From NCBI GenBank assembly GCA_024636975.1, contig JAGXGA010000032.1, positions 1 through 64,000 on the forward strand: a DNA stretch of 64,000 nucleotides, written 5' to 3'. The notes beneath the pieces were generated by a model that did no database searches, had not been told where the DNA came from, and saw nothing but the letters and a program-made list of their open reading frames with translations. Of the stretch, positions 17,995 through 26,633 are shown piece by piece (the first letter of the stretch is position 1; each line of letters opens with the position of its first letter). The stretch is from Mariniphaga sp. Its GTDB lineage: Bacteria; Bacteroidota; Bacteroidia; Bacteroidales; Prolixibacteraceae. A program made the translations under genes and the position numbers.

Positions 17995-19128
17995 ATGAAT
18001 AAATTGTATCCTGTTTATATTCTTATTCTGATATTCTTCCTTACAGGCAAGGAATTAACTGCAGCTTTTTCCGGAAAACAACAAAATGACAATTCCCACA
18101 TCCGAACAGTTGTCATTGATCCGGGGCATGGCGGAAAAGATCCCGGAGCCGTTTATGGCAATGCGCGTGAAAAGGAAATTGTTTTGGATATTGCACTTAA
18201 ATTGGGTAACTACATACAAACATCCTTTCCCGATGTGAAGATAGTTTACACCCGCGACAAGGATGTATTTGTGCCGTTATATCAACGGGCAGCCATTGCC
18301 AATAAGAACGATGCCGATCTGTTTATTTCAATCCATGTAAATGCAGTGAGCAGAGGGAATGCACAAGGAACGGAGACGTATATTTTGGGTCAGCACCGTA
18401 CAAGTGAAAATCTGGAAGTTGCCAAGAAAGAAAATTCAGTAATATTACTTGAAGCAGACTATAAAACCACTTATGAAGGTTTTGATCCCAATTCTCCTGA
18501 ATCGTATATAATGTTTGAGCTCGTACAGGATGAATACCTCGAACAAAGCGCCATGCTGGCTTCAGCCATACAGGATCAGTTCAGGGAGCGGGTTCAGCGC
18601 GTTGACAGGAGTGTAAAGCAGGCCGGGTTTTTGGTGCTGCGGCAAATTTCCATGCCGGGTATATTGGTGGAAGCAGGCTTTTTGAGCCATCCGGCAGAAC
18701 GGAATTTTCTGCAGAGCAATAACGGACGCGACTACCTGGCATCGGCCATGTTCAGGGCTTTTCGTGATTATAAACGTAAAATAGAAGCTAAAAGCAGCTT
18801 TCATCTGGTTACTACCCCATCAATAGAAACACCTGTTACTGCCGGTATTTCGGCAGTTAAAAGCGATGAATCCAAACTCTTTTTTTCAGTTCAGGTAGCT
18901 TCTCTATCAAAGAACATTGATCCGGTACCAGGAAATTTCAAGGGGGAGAACAACATATTTGTAAAAAATACAGGCAATGGGTACCGCTATTTTGCAGGGA
19001 AATATGGATCGGCTGAAGAAGCTCGTGCAGAACAAAAAAGGCTTCAGCAAAAATTCATGGGAGCCTTTGTTGTAGCGTTTGAGAACGATGAACTTATTTC
19101 GGTTAAAAAAGCTTTGAAGAAAATGTAA
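17995..19128 (+). CDS. amiC: N-acetylmuramoyl-L-alanine amidase (Amidase_3) with C-terminal SPOR-like module
   Basis: A 377-residue periplasmic enzyme that cuts the bond between MurNAc and the stem peptide during cell separation. The start at 17995 gives a clean signal peptide (MNKLYPVYILILIFFLTG). The Amidase_3 domain (about 35-260) has all zinc ligands and the catalytic Glu: H45 (GHGGKDPG), E59 (REKEIV), H114 (SIHVNA) and E226 (VEAGF). A linker leads to a C-terminal module (about 300-375: FFSVQVASLSK ... YRYFAGKYGSAEEA ... AFVVAFENDELI) that resembles a SPOR domain and matches the end of the next gene product. It is followed by the MCE gene. Confidence 0.94.
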   Translation: MNKLYPVYILILIFFLTGKELTAAFSGKQQNDNSHIRTVVIDPGHGGKDPGAVYGNAREKEIVLDIALKLGNYIQTSFPDVKIVYTRDKDVFVPLYQRAAIANKNDADLFISIHVNAVSRGNAQGTETYILGQHRTSENLEVAKKENSVILLEADYKTTYEGFDPNSPESYIMFELVQDEYLEQSAMLASAIQDQFRERVQRVDRSVKQAGFLVLRQISMPGILVEAGFLSHPAERNFLQSNNGRDYLASAMFRAFRDYKRKIEAKSSFHLVTTPSIETPVTAGISAVKSDESKLFFSVQVASLSKNIDPVPGNFKGENNIFVKNTGNGYRYFAGKYGSAEEARAEQKRLQQKFMGAFVVAFENDELISVKKALKKM

Positions 19129-19139
19129 GGATTTTATAC

Positions 19140-19147
19140 TATTTTTG
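19140..19147 (+). promoter_or_regulatory. -7 box for the MCE gene
   Basis: TATTTTTG in the 82-bp gap after amiC, 63 bp before the ATG; no -33 match, so the gene may also be read from amiC. Confidence 0.45.
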
Positions 19148-19210
19148 TATATAATCTAACTCAAAGTTCCTAAAATGTACCTGCATTTTTTTACCAAATT
19201 GTAACACAAA

Positions 19211-20458
19211 ATGAAATCAAAATTTATACGTCTGGGAATTTTAATACTTGTTTCTTCTTTAATATTGATCTGGGGGTTGAGTTACCTGAAAGGAAATGAT
19301 ATTTTCAAAAGAAGCAATGATTACCATGTTATTTATGATTCGGTAGATGGTTTATCTCAATCGAATAATGTATTGCTAAGCGGGTATAAAGTAGGACAGG
19401 TAACCAATATTCAATTTTTGGATGATAATTCAGGAAGGCTCCTGGTTTCCATAACAATTGATTCATCCATAGATATTCCTGAAGGATCAGTTGCTCAGAT
19501 CATCAGCAGCGATATTATGGGAACCCGCTCTATTAAAATGCTATTGAGTAATAGAAATGAATATTACATCGAGAATGACACCATACCGGGGGATATTGAG
19601 GCTGATCTGAAAGACCAGGTTAGTATGCAGGTACTTCCATTAAAGAATAAAGCAGAAGAGCTGCTCAGCACCCTTGATTCTGCCATAACCGGCCTGGCAT
19701 TTATTTTTGATGACGATGCCCAGCGTAATTTTTCAGAGAGTTTTGAAAACATTAACCGCACCGTTTCGAATATTGAAAGAACCACTGCCGACCTGCAGGA
19801 AATTATTTCCCTTGAAAAGGAAAATATGAAAAGCATTGTGGGCAACATTGAAAACATCTCAAGTTCATTCAGTAAGAATACTCCTGCACTTGAAAATACA
19901 ATTCAAAACCTGTCAGCACTTAGCGACAGCCTGGCGCAGTTGCAAATTACACCCTTAATGAATAATGCCACTGCTGCTTCGGACCAATTGAATACAGTGC
20001 TGACACAACTCAAATCAACAGATAATACTTTAGGCAGCCTTCTTAACGACGATGAGCTTTACAGCTCGCTAAATCAGTTATCAGAAAACCTCACTCTGCT
20101 GATGAACGACATCCGGATAAATCCTGAGCGGTATCTGAATCTCTCGGCTATTGATCTGGGAAGAAAGGTTTATATCAATGCTCTTGAAGGTACCTCTGAG
20201 AATATACTATTTAAAGTACATCTTGTTTCAAGCCAGAATAAAGTTCCCCTCGATTCAGACCGTTTTGAGGGGTTGGAACCAATTGAAGAATATGAAGTGA
20301 GCGGGGCATTTACTTATTTGTATGGTTCAACAAATTCATTTAAAGAAGCACTTGAGCTTCAGAAGAGAGCGCAGGTAAAATTCCCGGAGGCAACTGTGGT
20401 TGCTTTTAGAAATGGACGTTTGATTAAATTGGAACGAGCACTTAAAATAGTCCAGTAA
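19211..20458 (+). CDS. MCE/MlaD-type lipid transport protein with C-terminal SPOR-like module
   Basis: A 415-residue protein anchored by an N-terminal helix (about 7-24). One MCE/MlaD domain covers about 36-115 (YDSVDGLSQSNNVLLSGYKV, VGQVTNI, GTRSIKM). A long helical/coiled-coil region follows (about 140-300). The last 55 residues (FTYLYGSTNSFKEALELQKR ... ATVVAFRNGRLIKLERAL) are clearly related to the C-terminus of the upstream AmiC. MlaD-type proteins form periplasmic rings or tubes that move phospholipids between membranes. No MlaE or MlaF gene is adjacent here. The SPOR-like end is unusual for MCE proteins and could tie it to septal peptidoglycan. Confidence 0.9.
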   Translation: MKSKFIRLGILILVSSLILIWGLSYLKGNDIFKRSNDYHVIYDSVDGLSQSNNVLLSGYKVGQVTNIQFLDDNSGRLLVSITIDSSIDIPEGSVAQIISSDIMGTRSIKMLLSNRNEYYIENDTIPGDIEADLKDQVSMQVLPLKNKAEELLSTLDSAITGLAFIFDDDAQRNFSESFENINRTVSNIERTTADLQEIISLEKENMKSIVGNIENISSSFSKNTPALENTIQNLSALSDSLAQLQITPLMNNATAASDQLNTVLTQLKSTDNTLGSLLNDDELYSSLNQLSENLTLLMNDIRINPERYLNLSAIDLGRKVYINALEGTSENILFKVHLVSSQNKVPLDSDRFEGLEPIEEYEVSGAFTYLYGSTNSFKEALELQKRAQVKFPEATVVAFRNGRLIKLERALKIVQ

Positions 20459-20744
20459 TTAACCCCCAATTGTTAATAATTTACATATCACCAAATCAAA
20501 TACCCATCACTACCCACCAGTTAGCTTGTTATCTATCAAATTGTTAAGACTATACGACTGACAGACAATGTGTTAAAAATTAAAAAAAAAATTTAAAAAT
20601 TAACCCCCTCATAAAGAAACCAATATAAATGTTTCATACAGACCACTACAAAATCGATTTTTTTTTAAACTTTTTTTTCGCAATTTTTGCTTACGGGAAT
20701 TAAAAAGGGAGTTTTGTAGAACCTCAAAATCCGACGAGTTTAAA

Positions 20745-22190
20745 ATGAACAGCGAACATCTTACTGCATGGGAAAAATGCCTCGACATTATAAGGGATAA
20801 TGTGCCAGGGAGTAGTTTTAAAACCTGGTTTGAACCAATAGTCCCTGTAAAAATTGATAACAAAGTATTAACGATTCAGGTTCCAAGTGCTTTTTTTTAC
20901 GAATATCTGGAAGAACAATTCATCGACATTCTGCGAAAAACACTTCGCATGGTATTGGGAACAGGCGCCAAACTGGAGTACAATGTTGTGATGGGGCCAA
21001 TGAATGCTTCCAACAGCGATAGCAATGGCTCACCCTATACTATTAGTTATCCGACTAACAGCGGCACGAAAATAATAAACCAGCCCTTGACAATTCCATT
21101 AAAAGCAGATGAGAAAAAGTCGATTAAAAATCCATTTATTATACCCGGGATTCAAAAACTGCAGGTTGATCCACAGCTAAAGCCTGATAATACGTTCGAG
21201 AATTTTGTTGAAGGTGATTGTAATCGGCTGGCACGCAGTGCAGGTTATGCTGTTGCACAGAATCCCGGCGGGACAGCTTTTAATCCGTTAATGATTTATG
21301 GCAATTCAGGCCTGGGAAAAACTCATCTTGCACAGGCAATTGGAATTGAAGTAAAAGAAAATATGCCCAACAAGGTGGTACTTTATGTAAATGCAAATAA
21401 ATTTCAGACACAGTTTACAGAAGCTACCCGCAACAACAACCGGAACGACTTCCTGAATTTTTACCAGATGATTGACGTTCTTATTCTGGATGACGTTCAT
21501 GAGTTTGCCGGAAAAGAGAAAACGCAGGAAACATTTTTCCATATTTTCAATCATTTGCACCAAACAGGAAAGCAATTGATATTGACATCCGATAAGCCTC
21601 CCATTGAATTGAAAGGAATGGAACAAAGGCTTCTCTCCAGGTTTAAATGGGGGCTGACAGCCGATCTTCAGACTCCTGATTTCGAAACACGGATGGAAAT
21701 ACTGCGTCGGAAAGTATATACCGATGGCATTATCCTTTCTGATGAAGTCCTTGAATATATTGCATCCCATGTTACCACCAATGTCCGGGAACTGGAAGGA
21801 GCACTGGTTTCCCTTCTGGCACAATCAATGCTCAATAAGCGTGAAATCACACTTGATTTAACAGCTAAGCTTATCAACAAGCTGGTACAGAATTCAAGAA
21901 GGGAACTTTCAATTGAATACATATCAAAAGTAGTTTGTGATTATTTTAACATGCCGGTTGAATCAATTCAGACAAAAACCCGCAAACGGGAAATAGTACA
22001 GGCAAGGCAAATCACTATGTATTTCTCTAAAACCCTTACAAAATATTCACTTGCAAGCATAGGAGCCCAAATTGGAAACAAGGATCATGCTACCGTGCTG
22101 CATGCATGTAAAACAGTAAATAACCTGAAGGATACCGATAAAAACTTCAGGCAGTATATGGAAGATATTGAGAAGAAATTAACGATGTAG
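20745..22190 (+). CDS. dnaA: Chromosomal replication initiator protein DnaA
   Basis: A 481-residue AAA+ initiator. Domain I (about 1-75) begins HLTAWEKCLDIIRDN, followed by a variable linker. The AAA+ core has Walker A GNSGLGKTH (about 186-194), Walker B LILDDVHEF, and sensor and arginine-finger segments (LILTSDKPP, QRLLSRFKWGL). Domain IV ends with the DnaA-box-binding signature KDHATVLHACKTVNN. It binds DnaA boxes and opens oriC. The 286 bp upstream is AT-rich with long A/T runs, but no good TTATCCACA-type box was seen there, so an adjacent origin is not supported. A terminator follows. Confidence 0.98.
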   Translation: MNSEHLTAWEKCLDIIRDNVPGSSFKTWFEPIVPVKIDNKVLTIQVPSAFFYEYLEEQFIDILRKTLRMVLGTGAKLEYNVVMGPMNASNSDSNGSPYTISYPTNSGTKIINQPLTIPLKADEKKSIKNPFIIPGIQKLQVDPQLKPDNTFENFVEGDCNRLARSAGYAVAQNPGGTAFNPLMIYGNSGLGKTHLAQAIGIEVKENMPNKVVLYVNANKFQTQFTEATRNNNRNDFLNFYQMIDVLILDDVHEFAGKEKTQETFFHIFNHLHQTGKQLILTSDKPPIELKGMEQRLLSRFKWGLTADLQTPDFETRMEILRRKVYTDGIILSDEVLEYIASHVTTNVRELEGALVSLLAQSMLNKREITLDLTAKLINKLVQNSRRELSIEYISKVVCDYFNMPVESIQTKTRKREIVQARQITMYFSKTLTKYSLASIGAQIGNKDHATVLHACKTVNNLKDTDKNFRQYMEDIEKKLTM

Positions 22191-22197
22191 ATGTACT

Positions 22198-22228
22198 AAA
22201 CCAGGTTAAAGCCTGGTTTTCTTTTTTA
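22198..22228 (+). terminator. Terminator of dnaA
   Basis: AAACCAGG and CCTGGTTT pair around a short loop, followed by a T-rich tract. Confidence 0.85.
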
Positions 22229-22253
22229 AAGTTCCATCTAACCTTTATTAAAA

Positions 22254-23111
22254 ATGATCTTCCTGGTTGCCAGTATACTTTCTTCGACAGCCATTTTCAT
22301 TCTTTTCAGAATGGCTAAGAATTATCCTGTAAGGCTTACACCGCTCATAACTATTAACTATCTGGCAGCAAGTTTATTGGGATTTATCTTTTTAATGGAG
22401 TTTAATCCTGAGCCCTTGCTACAGAAAAGCGAATGGCAAATGTTCGGCATTATACTTGGCGTATTATTTATCCTGATGTTCTATCTTATTGGGACATCAT
22501 CTCAAAAAGCCGGTATTACAGTTACTACACTGGCAAGTAAGATGTCGCTTGTGTTTCCTGTTTTCTTTTCATTGTTCTGGTTTAATGAAACGGTAACTTT
22601 TCTAAAATATGCAGGGCTGATCATTGCCATACTGGCAGTAGTACTCACAGTTTATAAAAAGGACATTAATAAGATTAACCGGATTTCCCTTTTCCTGCCG
22701 TTAATCATTTTTGCAGGAGGTGGCTTCATCGATACACTGATCAAATTTATTCAGGCCATTTACATTACAGAAATGGAAACAGCACCATTCTCAACGTCAG
22801 TTTTTATCACAGCATTCATGTGTGGGGTGGTTGCAATGGTATCTGAAAGAAAAAAACCGAAACTTCAGCTCAACTACCCTACCCTGCTGTTTGGGGTATT
22901 ACTTGGTTTTGCTAATTTCGGTTCTCTGTATTTTCTAATTAATGCTTTAAATAAAAGCCAGCTCGACAGCTCTCTTGTTTTTGCTCTTAACAATATGCTT
23001 ATCGTTCTTTTATCAGCATTGGCAGGAAGATTTATCTTCAGGGAAAAATTGAATAAGGTGAACATGGCAGGATTTTTACTGGCTTTTATGAGTTTATTTA
23101 TTCTATTATGA
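22254..23111 (+). CDS. EamA/DMT family transporter
   Basis: A 285-residue membrane protein with ten predicted helices in two EamA halves. Each half ends with a helix like AGLIIAILAVVLTVYK or AGFLLAFMSLFIL. Drug/metabolite transporter family members export or exchange small metabolites, but the substrate cannot be inferred. It overlaps the following yigZ gene by 4 bp (ATGA), so the two are coupled in translation. Confidence 0.9.
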   Translation: MIFLVASILSSTAIFILFRMAKNYPVRLTPLITINYLAASLLGFIFLMEFNPEPLLQKSEWQMFGIILGVLFILMFYLIGTSSQKAGITVTTLASKMSLVFPVFFSLFWFNETVTFLKYAGLIIAILAVVLTVYKKDINKINRISLFLPLIIFAGGGFIDTLIKFIQAIYITEMETAPFSTSVFITAFMCGVVAMVSERKKPKLQLNYPTLLFGVLLGFANFGSLYFLINALNKSQLDSSLVFALNNMLIVLLSALAGRFIFREKLNKVNMAGFLLAFMSLFILL

Positions 23112-23716
23112 CAGATACATACAAAACAATATCGGCAATGAGCGAAGGCCTTTACAAAGACAAGGGAAGCAAGTTCATCGCATATGCTTTCCCAGTAGAA
23201 TCAGAAGAAGCGACAAAAGAAATTCTGGTTCGGCTTAAAAAAGAACATCACAGTGCCAGGCATCATTGTTACGCATGGCGTATTGGCGTCGCAGAACCAG
23301 CCTTTCGTGCCAACGATGACGGGGAGCCCTCTTCCACAGCAGGAAAACCAATTCTGGGTCAATTACTAAGTTTCGATGTTACTAACATATTGGTAGTGGT
23401 TGTGCGTTATTTCGGGGGGACACTATTGGGCACAAGCGGATTAATAAACGCATACAGGTCAGCAGCTGCCGATGCACTAAACAATGCAGATTTAATCACA
23501 AAAATTCTGGAAGATTATTTCGTGCTTAAATTTACCTACACAGAAATGAATGATGTGATGCAATTGGTTAAACAGGAAAACCTGAATGTAGTAAATACCC
23601 AATTTGAGCTGGATTGCCGACTGGAATTTTCTGTGCGAAAATCAGAAGCAGAACGGATTAAGAGCCTTTTTTTGCAGCAGCATGGAGTTGAAGTTACCGA
23701 AAGCAGGAAAAGATAA
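23108..23716 (+). CDS. YigZ/IMPACT family protein
   Basis: A 202-residue UPF0029 protein. The N-terminal domain carries the family marks DKGSKFIAYAFPV, HHCYAWRIG, NDDGEPSSTAGKPIL and VVVRYFGGTLLG. A short C-terminal ferredoxin-like domain (DUF1949 type) follows. Relatives of eukaryotic IMPACT are linked to translational stress, but the bacterial role is unproven. The start overlaps the upstream EamA gene by 4 bp. Confidence 0.94.
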   Translation: MTDTYKTISAMSEGLYKDKGSKFIAYAFPVESEEATKEILVRLKKEHHSARHHCYAWRIGVAEPAFRANDDGEPSSTAGKPILGQLLSFDVTNILVVVVRYFGGTLLGTSGLINAYRSAAADALNNADLITKILEDYFVLKFTYTEMNDVMQLVKQENLNVVNTQFELDCRLEFSVRKSEAERIKSLFLQQHGVEVTESRKR

Positions 23717-23777
23717 AGTGTTAATAAATTTTTAATAAAATACGATGAACGGCATGATTTATTTACATTAAACCTCT

Positions 23778-23785
23778 TACTTTTG
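23778..23785 (+). promoter_or_regulatory. -7 box of the pyrB leader transcript
   Basis: TACTTTTG matches TAnnTTTG. The predicted start near 23792 would give a leader of about 215 nt ahead of pyrB that includes a terminator hairpin. Confidence 0.55.
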
Positions 23786-23867
23786 AGATATGATTCGACG
23801 CCATTTCATTGATTCCAATTTCCTTTCCGGCAGAGAAACCTGCTGCAACTTTAAAATTTTCCTTTCC

Positions 23868-23984
23868 ATGCGTTTTATCAAATCTTTCAGCCGAGCCTTC
23901 AAGGATAAAAAATACAAGCTGGTTACAGCAACAGGAAGCCAATATTTTTCATTAAAAAAATATTGGCTTTTTTTTATATCATAA
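23868..23984 (+). CDS. Putative pyrB leader peptide (pyrL-like)
   Basis: A 38-codon frame (ATG at 23868, stop 23982-23984; a longer frame starts at 23790 close to the predicted transcript start). It runs through the terminator hairpin at 23936-23975 and ends 25 bp before pyrB. The peptide (MRFIKSFSRAFKDKKYKL ... KKYWLFFIS) has no known domain. In E. coli the pyrBI operon uses a leader peptide that crosses the attenuator so that close coupling of ribosome and polymerase at low UTP prevents termination; the layout here is the same. That it is translated is inference, and no Shine-Dalgarno site is seen. Confidence 0.4.
   Translation: MRFIKSFSRAFKDKKYKLVTATGSQYFSLKKYWLFFIS
23936..23975 (+). terminator. 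Terminator/attenuator hairpin ahead of pyrB
   Basis: A perfect 14-bp stem (AAGCCAATATTTTT with its complement, loop CATTAA) followed by eight T, 35 bp before the pyrB ATG and downstream of a -7 box. It may act as an attenuator, or it may simply end the yigZ transcript. Confidence 0.85.
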
Positions 23985-24009
23985 ATAACAGAATACAATA
24001 CATACATCA

Positions 24010-24918
24010 ATGAAACGAGATTTAATTTCCATTACAGATTATTCGAAGGAAGAATACCTGAAAATTATGCAGCTGGCAGGTGAGTTCGAAAAGAATCCAA
24101 ACCAGGAACTGCTGCAGGGGAAAGTGGTTGCATCACTTTTTTTTGAGCCATCAACCCGGACACGGTTAAGTTTTGAAACGGCTATCAGCAGGCTGGGCGG
24201 AAGAATAATTGGAATTGCCGATCCGGGAAGCTCCAGCACATCGAAAGGGGAAACCCTGCACGATACCATAAAAATGGTAAGCAACTATGCCGACCTTATC
24301 GTAATGCGCCATCCGTTGGAAGGCGCTGCTCGCTATGCTGCTGAAGTATCGTCTGTACCTGTTATCAATGCAGGCGACGGGGCAAATCAGCATCCCACTC
24401 AAACCCTGCTTGATATGTACTCCATTCTGAAAACCCAGGGCTCACTCGATAACCTGAACATTTTTATGGTGGGCGATCTTAAATACGGACGCACCGTACA
24501 TTCACTGCTCATGGCAATGACGGAATTTGAAAATCCGATCTTTAATTTTATTGCACCACCTGAACTGCAAATGCCGGATGAATATAAAATGTTCCTGCGC
24601 GATAAAAATATCCGTTACTTTGAGCACCGTGAATTTACTGATATCATAAGCGAAGCCGACATCATTTATATGACACGGGTTCAAAAGGAGCGCTTTTCTG
24701 ACCCTATGGAATACGAACAGGTTAAAAATGTTTACATTCTTCGAAACAGCATGCTGGCCAAAACCAAGCCCAATGTTAAAGTGCTTCATCCGCTTCCAAG
24801 GGTAAATGAAATCCATACGGATGTAGACAAAAATACAAAAGCCTACTATTTCGATCAGGCCCGTAATGGTGTATTTACGCGCGAAGCCATTATTTCACAT
24901 ATCATGAACCTCAAATAA
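24010..24918 (+). CDS. pyrB: Aspartate carbamoyltransferase catalytic subunit
   Basis: A 302-residue enzyme that joins carbamoyl phosphate and aspartate, the committed step of pyrimidine synthesis. The carbamoyl-phosphate motif is [26 protein letters not shown] and the aspartate-binding HPLPRVNEI are also present. pyrI follows after 7 bp, so the enzyme should be the allosteric c6r6 type. A leader with a perfect hairpin terminator lies directly upstream. Confidence 0.98.
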   Translation: MKRDLISITDYSKEEYLKIMQLAGEFEKNPNQELLQGKVVASLFFEPSTRTRLSFETAISRLGGRIIGIADPGSSSTSKGETLHDTIKMVSNYADLIVMRHPLEGAARYAAEVSSVPVINAGDGANQHPTQTLLDMYSILKTQGSLDNLNIFMVGDLKYGRTVHSLLMAMTEFENPIFNFIAPPELQMPDEYKMFLRDKNIRYFEHREFTDIISEADIIYMTRVQKERFSDPMEYEQVKNVYILRNSMLAKTKPNVKVLHPLPRVNEIHTDVDKNTKAYYFDQARNGVFTREAIISHIMNLK

Positions 24919-24925
24919 TATTGCC

Positions 24926-25396
24926 ATGAACGACAACATGAAGAAAAAACTAAAATTGAAAGTAAGCGCCATTAAAGATGGCACCGTTATCGACCATATA
25001 CCTGCACAATATTTATTTAAAGTAATTGCTATACTGGGCTTAAATAACATTGAAAACCAGATTACCTTCGGAACCAATCTCGAAAGTGGGAAACTGGGGA
25101 GTAAAGCCATTATTAAAGTATCGGATAAGTTTTTTGAAGACGACGAGATCAATAAAATAGCTCTTGTAGCTCCTCATGCAAAACTAAATATAATCCGCGA
25201 CTATGAAGTAGTTGAAAAAAAGGTAGTTGAAATTCCTCAGGAAATTATTGGCATTGTTAAGTGCTTCAATCCCAAATGCATAACAAACAACGAAGTGATA
25301 ACTACGCGCTTTAGAGTTGTAAATACTACTCCCATTGCTTTGCGATGTAATTATTGTGAAAAACATACGGTTGGAGAACAGATGCGGATGCAATAA
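24926..25396 (+). CDS. pyrI: Aspartate carbamoyltransferase regulatory subunit
   Basis: A 156-residue regulatory chain. The N-terminal allosteric domain begins LKVSAIKDGTVIDHIPA. The C-terminal zinc domain holds four cysteines (CFNPKC ... CNYC) that bind zinc and contact PyrB. CTP and ATP bind the N-terminal domain in the family. The start may be ATG 24926 or ATG 24938; both are close to the pyrB stop. Confidence 0.97.
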   Translation: MNDNMKKKLKLKVSAIKDGTVIDHIPAQYLFKVIAILGLNNIENQITFGTNLESGKLGSKAIIKVSDKFFEDDEINKIALVAPHAKLNIIRDYEVVEKKVVEIPQEIIGIVKCFNPKCITNNEVITTRFRVVNTTPIALRCNYCEKHTVGEQMRMQ

Positions 25397-25437
25397 AAAA
25401 AAGCGCGAAAAGATACATTGCAGGAAACGTTTTTTTA

Positions 25438-25445
25438 TATATTTG
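25438..25445 (+). promoter_or_regulatory. -7 box for tRNA-Leu(CAG)
   Basis: TATATTTG, with ATTG 17 bp upstream as a possible -33 element, about 48 bp before the tRNA. Confidence 0.6.
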
Positions 25446-25493
25446 CACCTCGATTTTGAAACATAAAAATTTCAAATAGTTCTTTCAGAAAAT

Positions 25494-25580
25494 GCCCAGA
25501 TGGCGGAATTGGTAGACGCGCTAGTTTCAGGGACTAGTATCCGCATGGATGTGCAGGTTCGAGTCCTGTTCTGGGCACCA
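25494..25580 (+). tRNA. tRNA-Leu (anticodon CAG)
   Basis: Class II tRNA with acceptor GCCCAGA/TCTGGGC, anticodon stem CTAGT/ACTAG with loop TTCAGGG (CAG at 25528-25530), a long variable arm, T loop TTCGAGT and an encoded 3' CCA. A terminator follows. Confidence 0.97.
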
Positions 25581-25594
25581 GAATATATAAAATT

Positions 25595-25628
25595 ACGCTG
25601 TAATTCAATGAGTTACAGCGTTTTTTTT
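25595..25628 (+). terminator. Terminator of tRNA-Leu(CAG)
   Basis: CGCTGTAA and TTACAGCG form a stem, followed by eight T. Confidence 0.88.
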
Positions 25629-25661
25629 ATTAAACTGGTTTAATTACTGAATGTTCTGTTT

Positions 25662-25817
25662 TTACAAACAATCAGGCAAGTGAGAAATTGTTTGTTGCTG
25701 CCAGCTATCAAAAATGATCCTATAAACGTCTTCAGAGGGTACTAATTCCTCATGTAAAATTGAAACATTTTTTTGTAGTTCAAGTAATAATATTTTAATG
25801 GAAAGATCCTTTTACAT
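25662..25817 (-). pseudogene. Possible small gene with a stop directly after its ATG
   Basis: The minus strand has a 50-codon open frame with ordinary protein-like composition (IKILLLELQKNVSILHEEL, then VPSEDVYRIIFDSWQQQ). Its only in-frame ATG (25815-25817) is followed at once by TAA (25812-25814), and AAAAGG lies just upstream. No family is recognised. It may be a broken small gene, or chance. Confidence 0.25.
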
Positions 25818-25856
25818 TTTCCTTTTGAGAAAATTAACCCATTAAAATATTCTGTT

Positions 25857-26369
25857 ATGACAGTAAAAAAATTAAAAAATTTTCTCGATGTGAATAACAT
25901 TAAATATGTGTCTGTCAAGCATTCAAATGCTTATACAGCACAGGAAGTTGCAGCCACTGCACATGTATCAGGGAAGGAATTTGCAAAAACTGTTATTATG
26001 AACAGGGAGGGAAAACTTATAATGTGTGTGCTTTCGGCCTCCTATAAGGTTGATTTTGGCCAGCTGAAAGCAAATTTGGGAAGCGATAACATTGCTCTTG
26101 CCAATGAAGCAGAATTTAAAAATCACTTCCCCGATTGTGAGGTGGGCGCTATGCCACCCTTCGGCAACCTGTACGATATGGAAGTATATGTAGCCGAAAT
26201 CCTTACACATAACAATGAGATCGCCTTTAACGCCGGGACACACACAGAAATTATCAGAATGAACTTCGGGGATTTTGAGCGTCTGGTCAACCCAAAGGTA
26301 TTGAGGTTTTCAAAAAAAGAAGTTGCCCTTCCCGGAGACCCTTCTGAAAGGTGGCAGGAAGATTATTAA
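25857..26369 (+). CDS. YbaK/EbsC-type aminoacyl-tRNA deacylase
   Basis: A 170-residue stand-alone editing-domain protein of the YbaK/ProX family, which hydrolyses mischarged aminoacyl-tRNA (typically Cys- or Ala-tRNAPro). Visible marks are a conserved lysine in HVSGKEFAKTVIM, the GAMPPFGNLYDMEVYV segment and FNAGTHTEIIRM. Its stop overlaps the stop of a possible convergent minus-strand small gene. Confidence 0.88.
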   Translation: MTVKKLKNFLDVNNIKYVSVKHSNAYTAQEVAATAHVSGKEFAKTVIMNREGKLIMCVLSASYKVDFGQLKANLGSDNIALANEAEFKNHFPDCEVGAMPPFGNLYDMEVYVAEILTHNNEIAFNAGTHTEIIRMNFGDFERLVNPKVLRFSKKEVALPGDPSERWQEDY

Positions 26370-26592
26370 AGAATCAGTACTTTCGCTCCTTTAATCTTCC
26401 GGTGCTTTTTATCCATAATCACGTCGGGTTTAAGCGGAACTTCTGCGGTAAAGCAAAGGAGTTCCCTAACCTCACTGCATGAAACCGAAACAGACCTGTG
26501 GTATTTATGGATAAAAGGGGAAAGCCTGAACTTTTATTAACCATTAAAACATAGCCTGAAGGAACCCTGTCAATGAACAATGTTGCTCCCAA
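26366..26592 (-). pseudogene. Possible small gene broken by a frameshift in an A-run
   Basis: On the minus strand two overlapping frames read like one protein. TLFIDRVPSGYVLMVNK runs to an AATAAAAG tract; the next frame continues FRLSPFIHKYHRSVSCSEV ... VPLKPDVIMDKKHRKIKGAK and stops at 26366. One extra A in the tract would join them into about 75 residues. The stop overlaps the ybaK stop, as in tightly packed convergent genes. The best start would be TTG at 26590-26592. No family is recognised. Confidence 0.3.
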
Positions 26593-26633
26593 ATTGCTTC
26601 ATAGAAAGAAGATAAAATCAAAAATATCATGTG

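Noticed and set aside
20459-20744. Possible oriC next to dnaA
   Set aside because: The region is AT-rich but has no clear cluster of DnaA boxes (nothing close to TTATCCACA was found).
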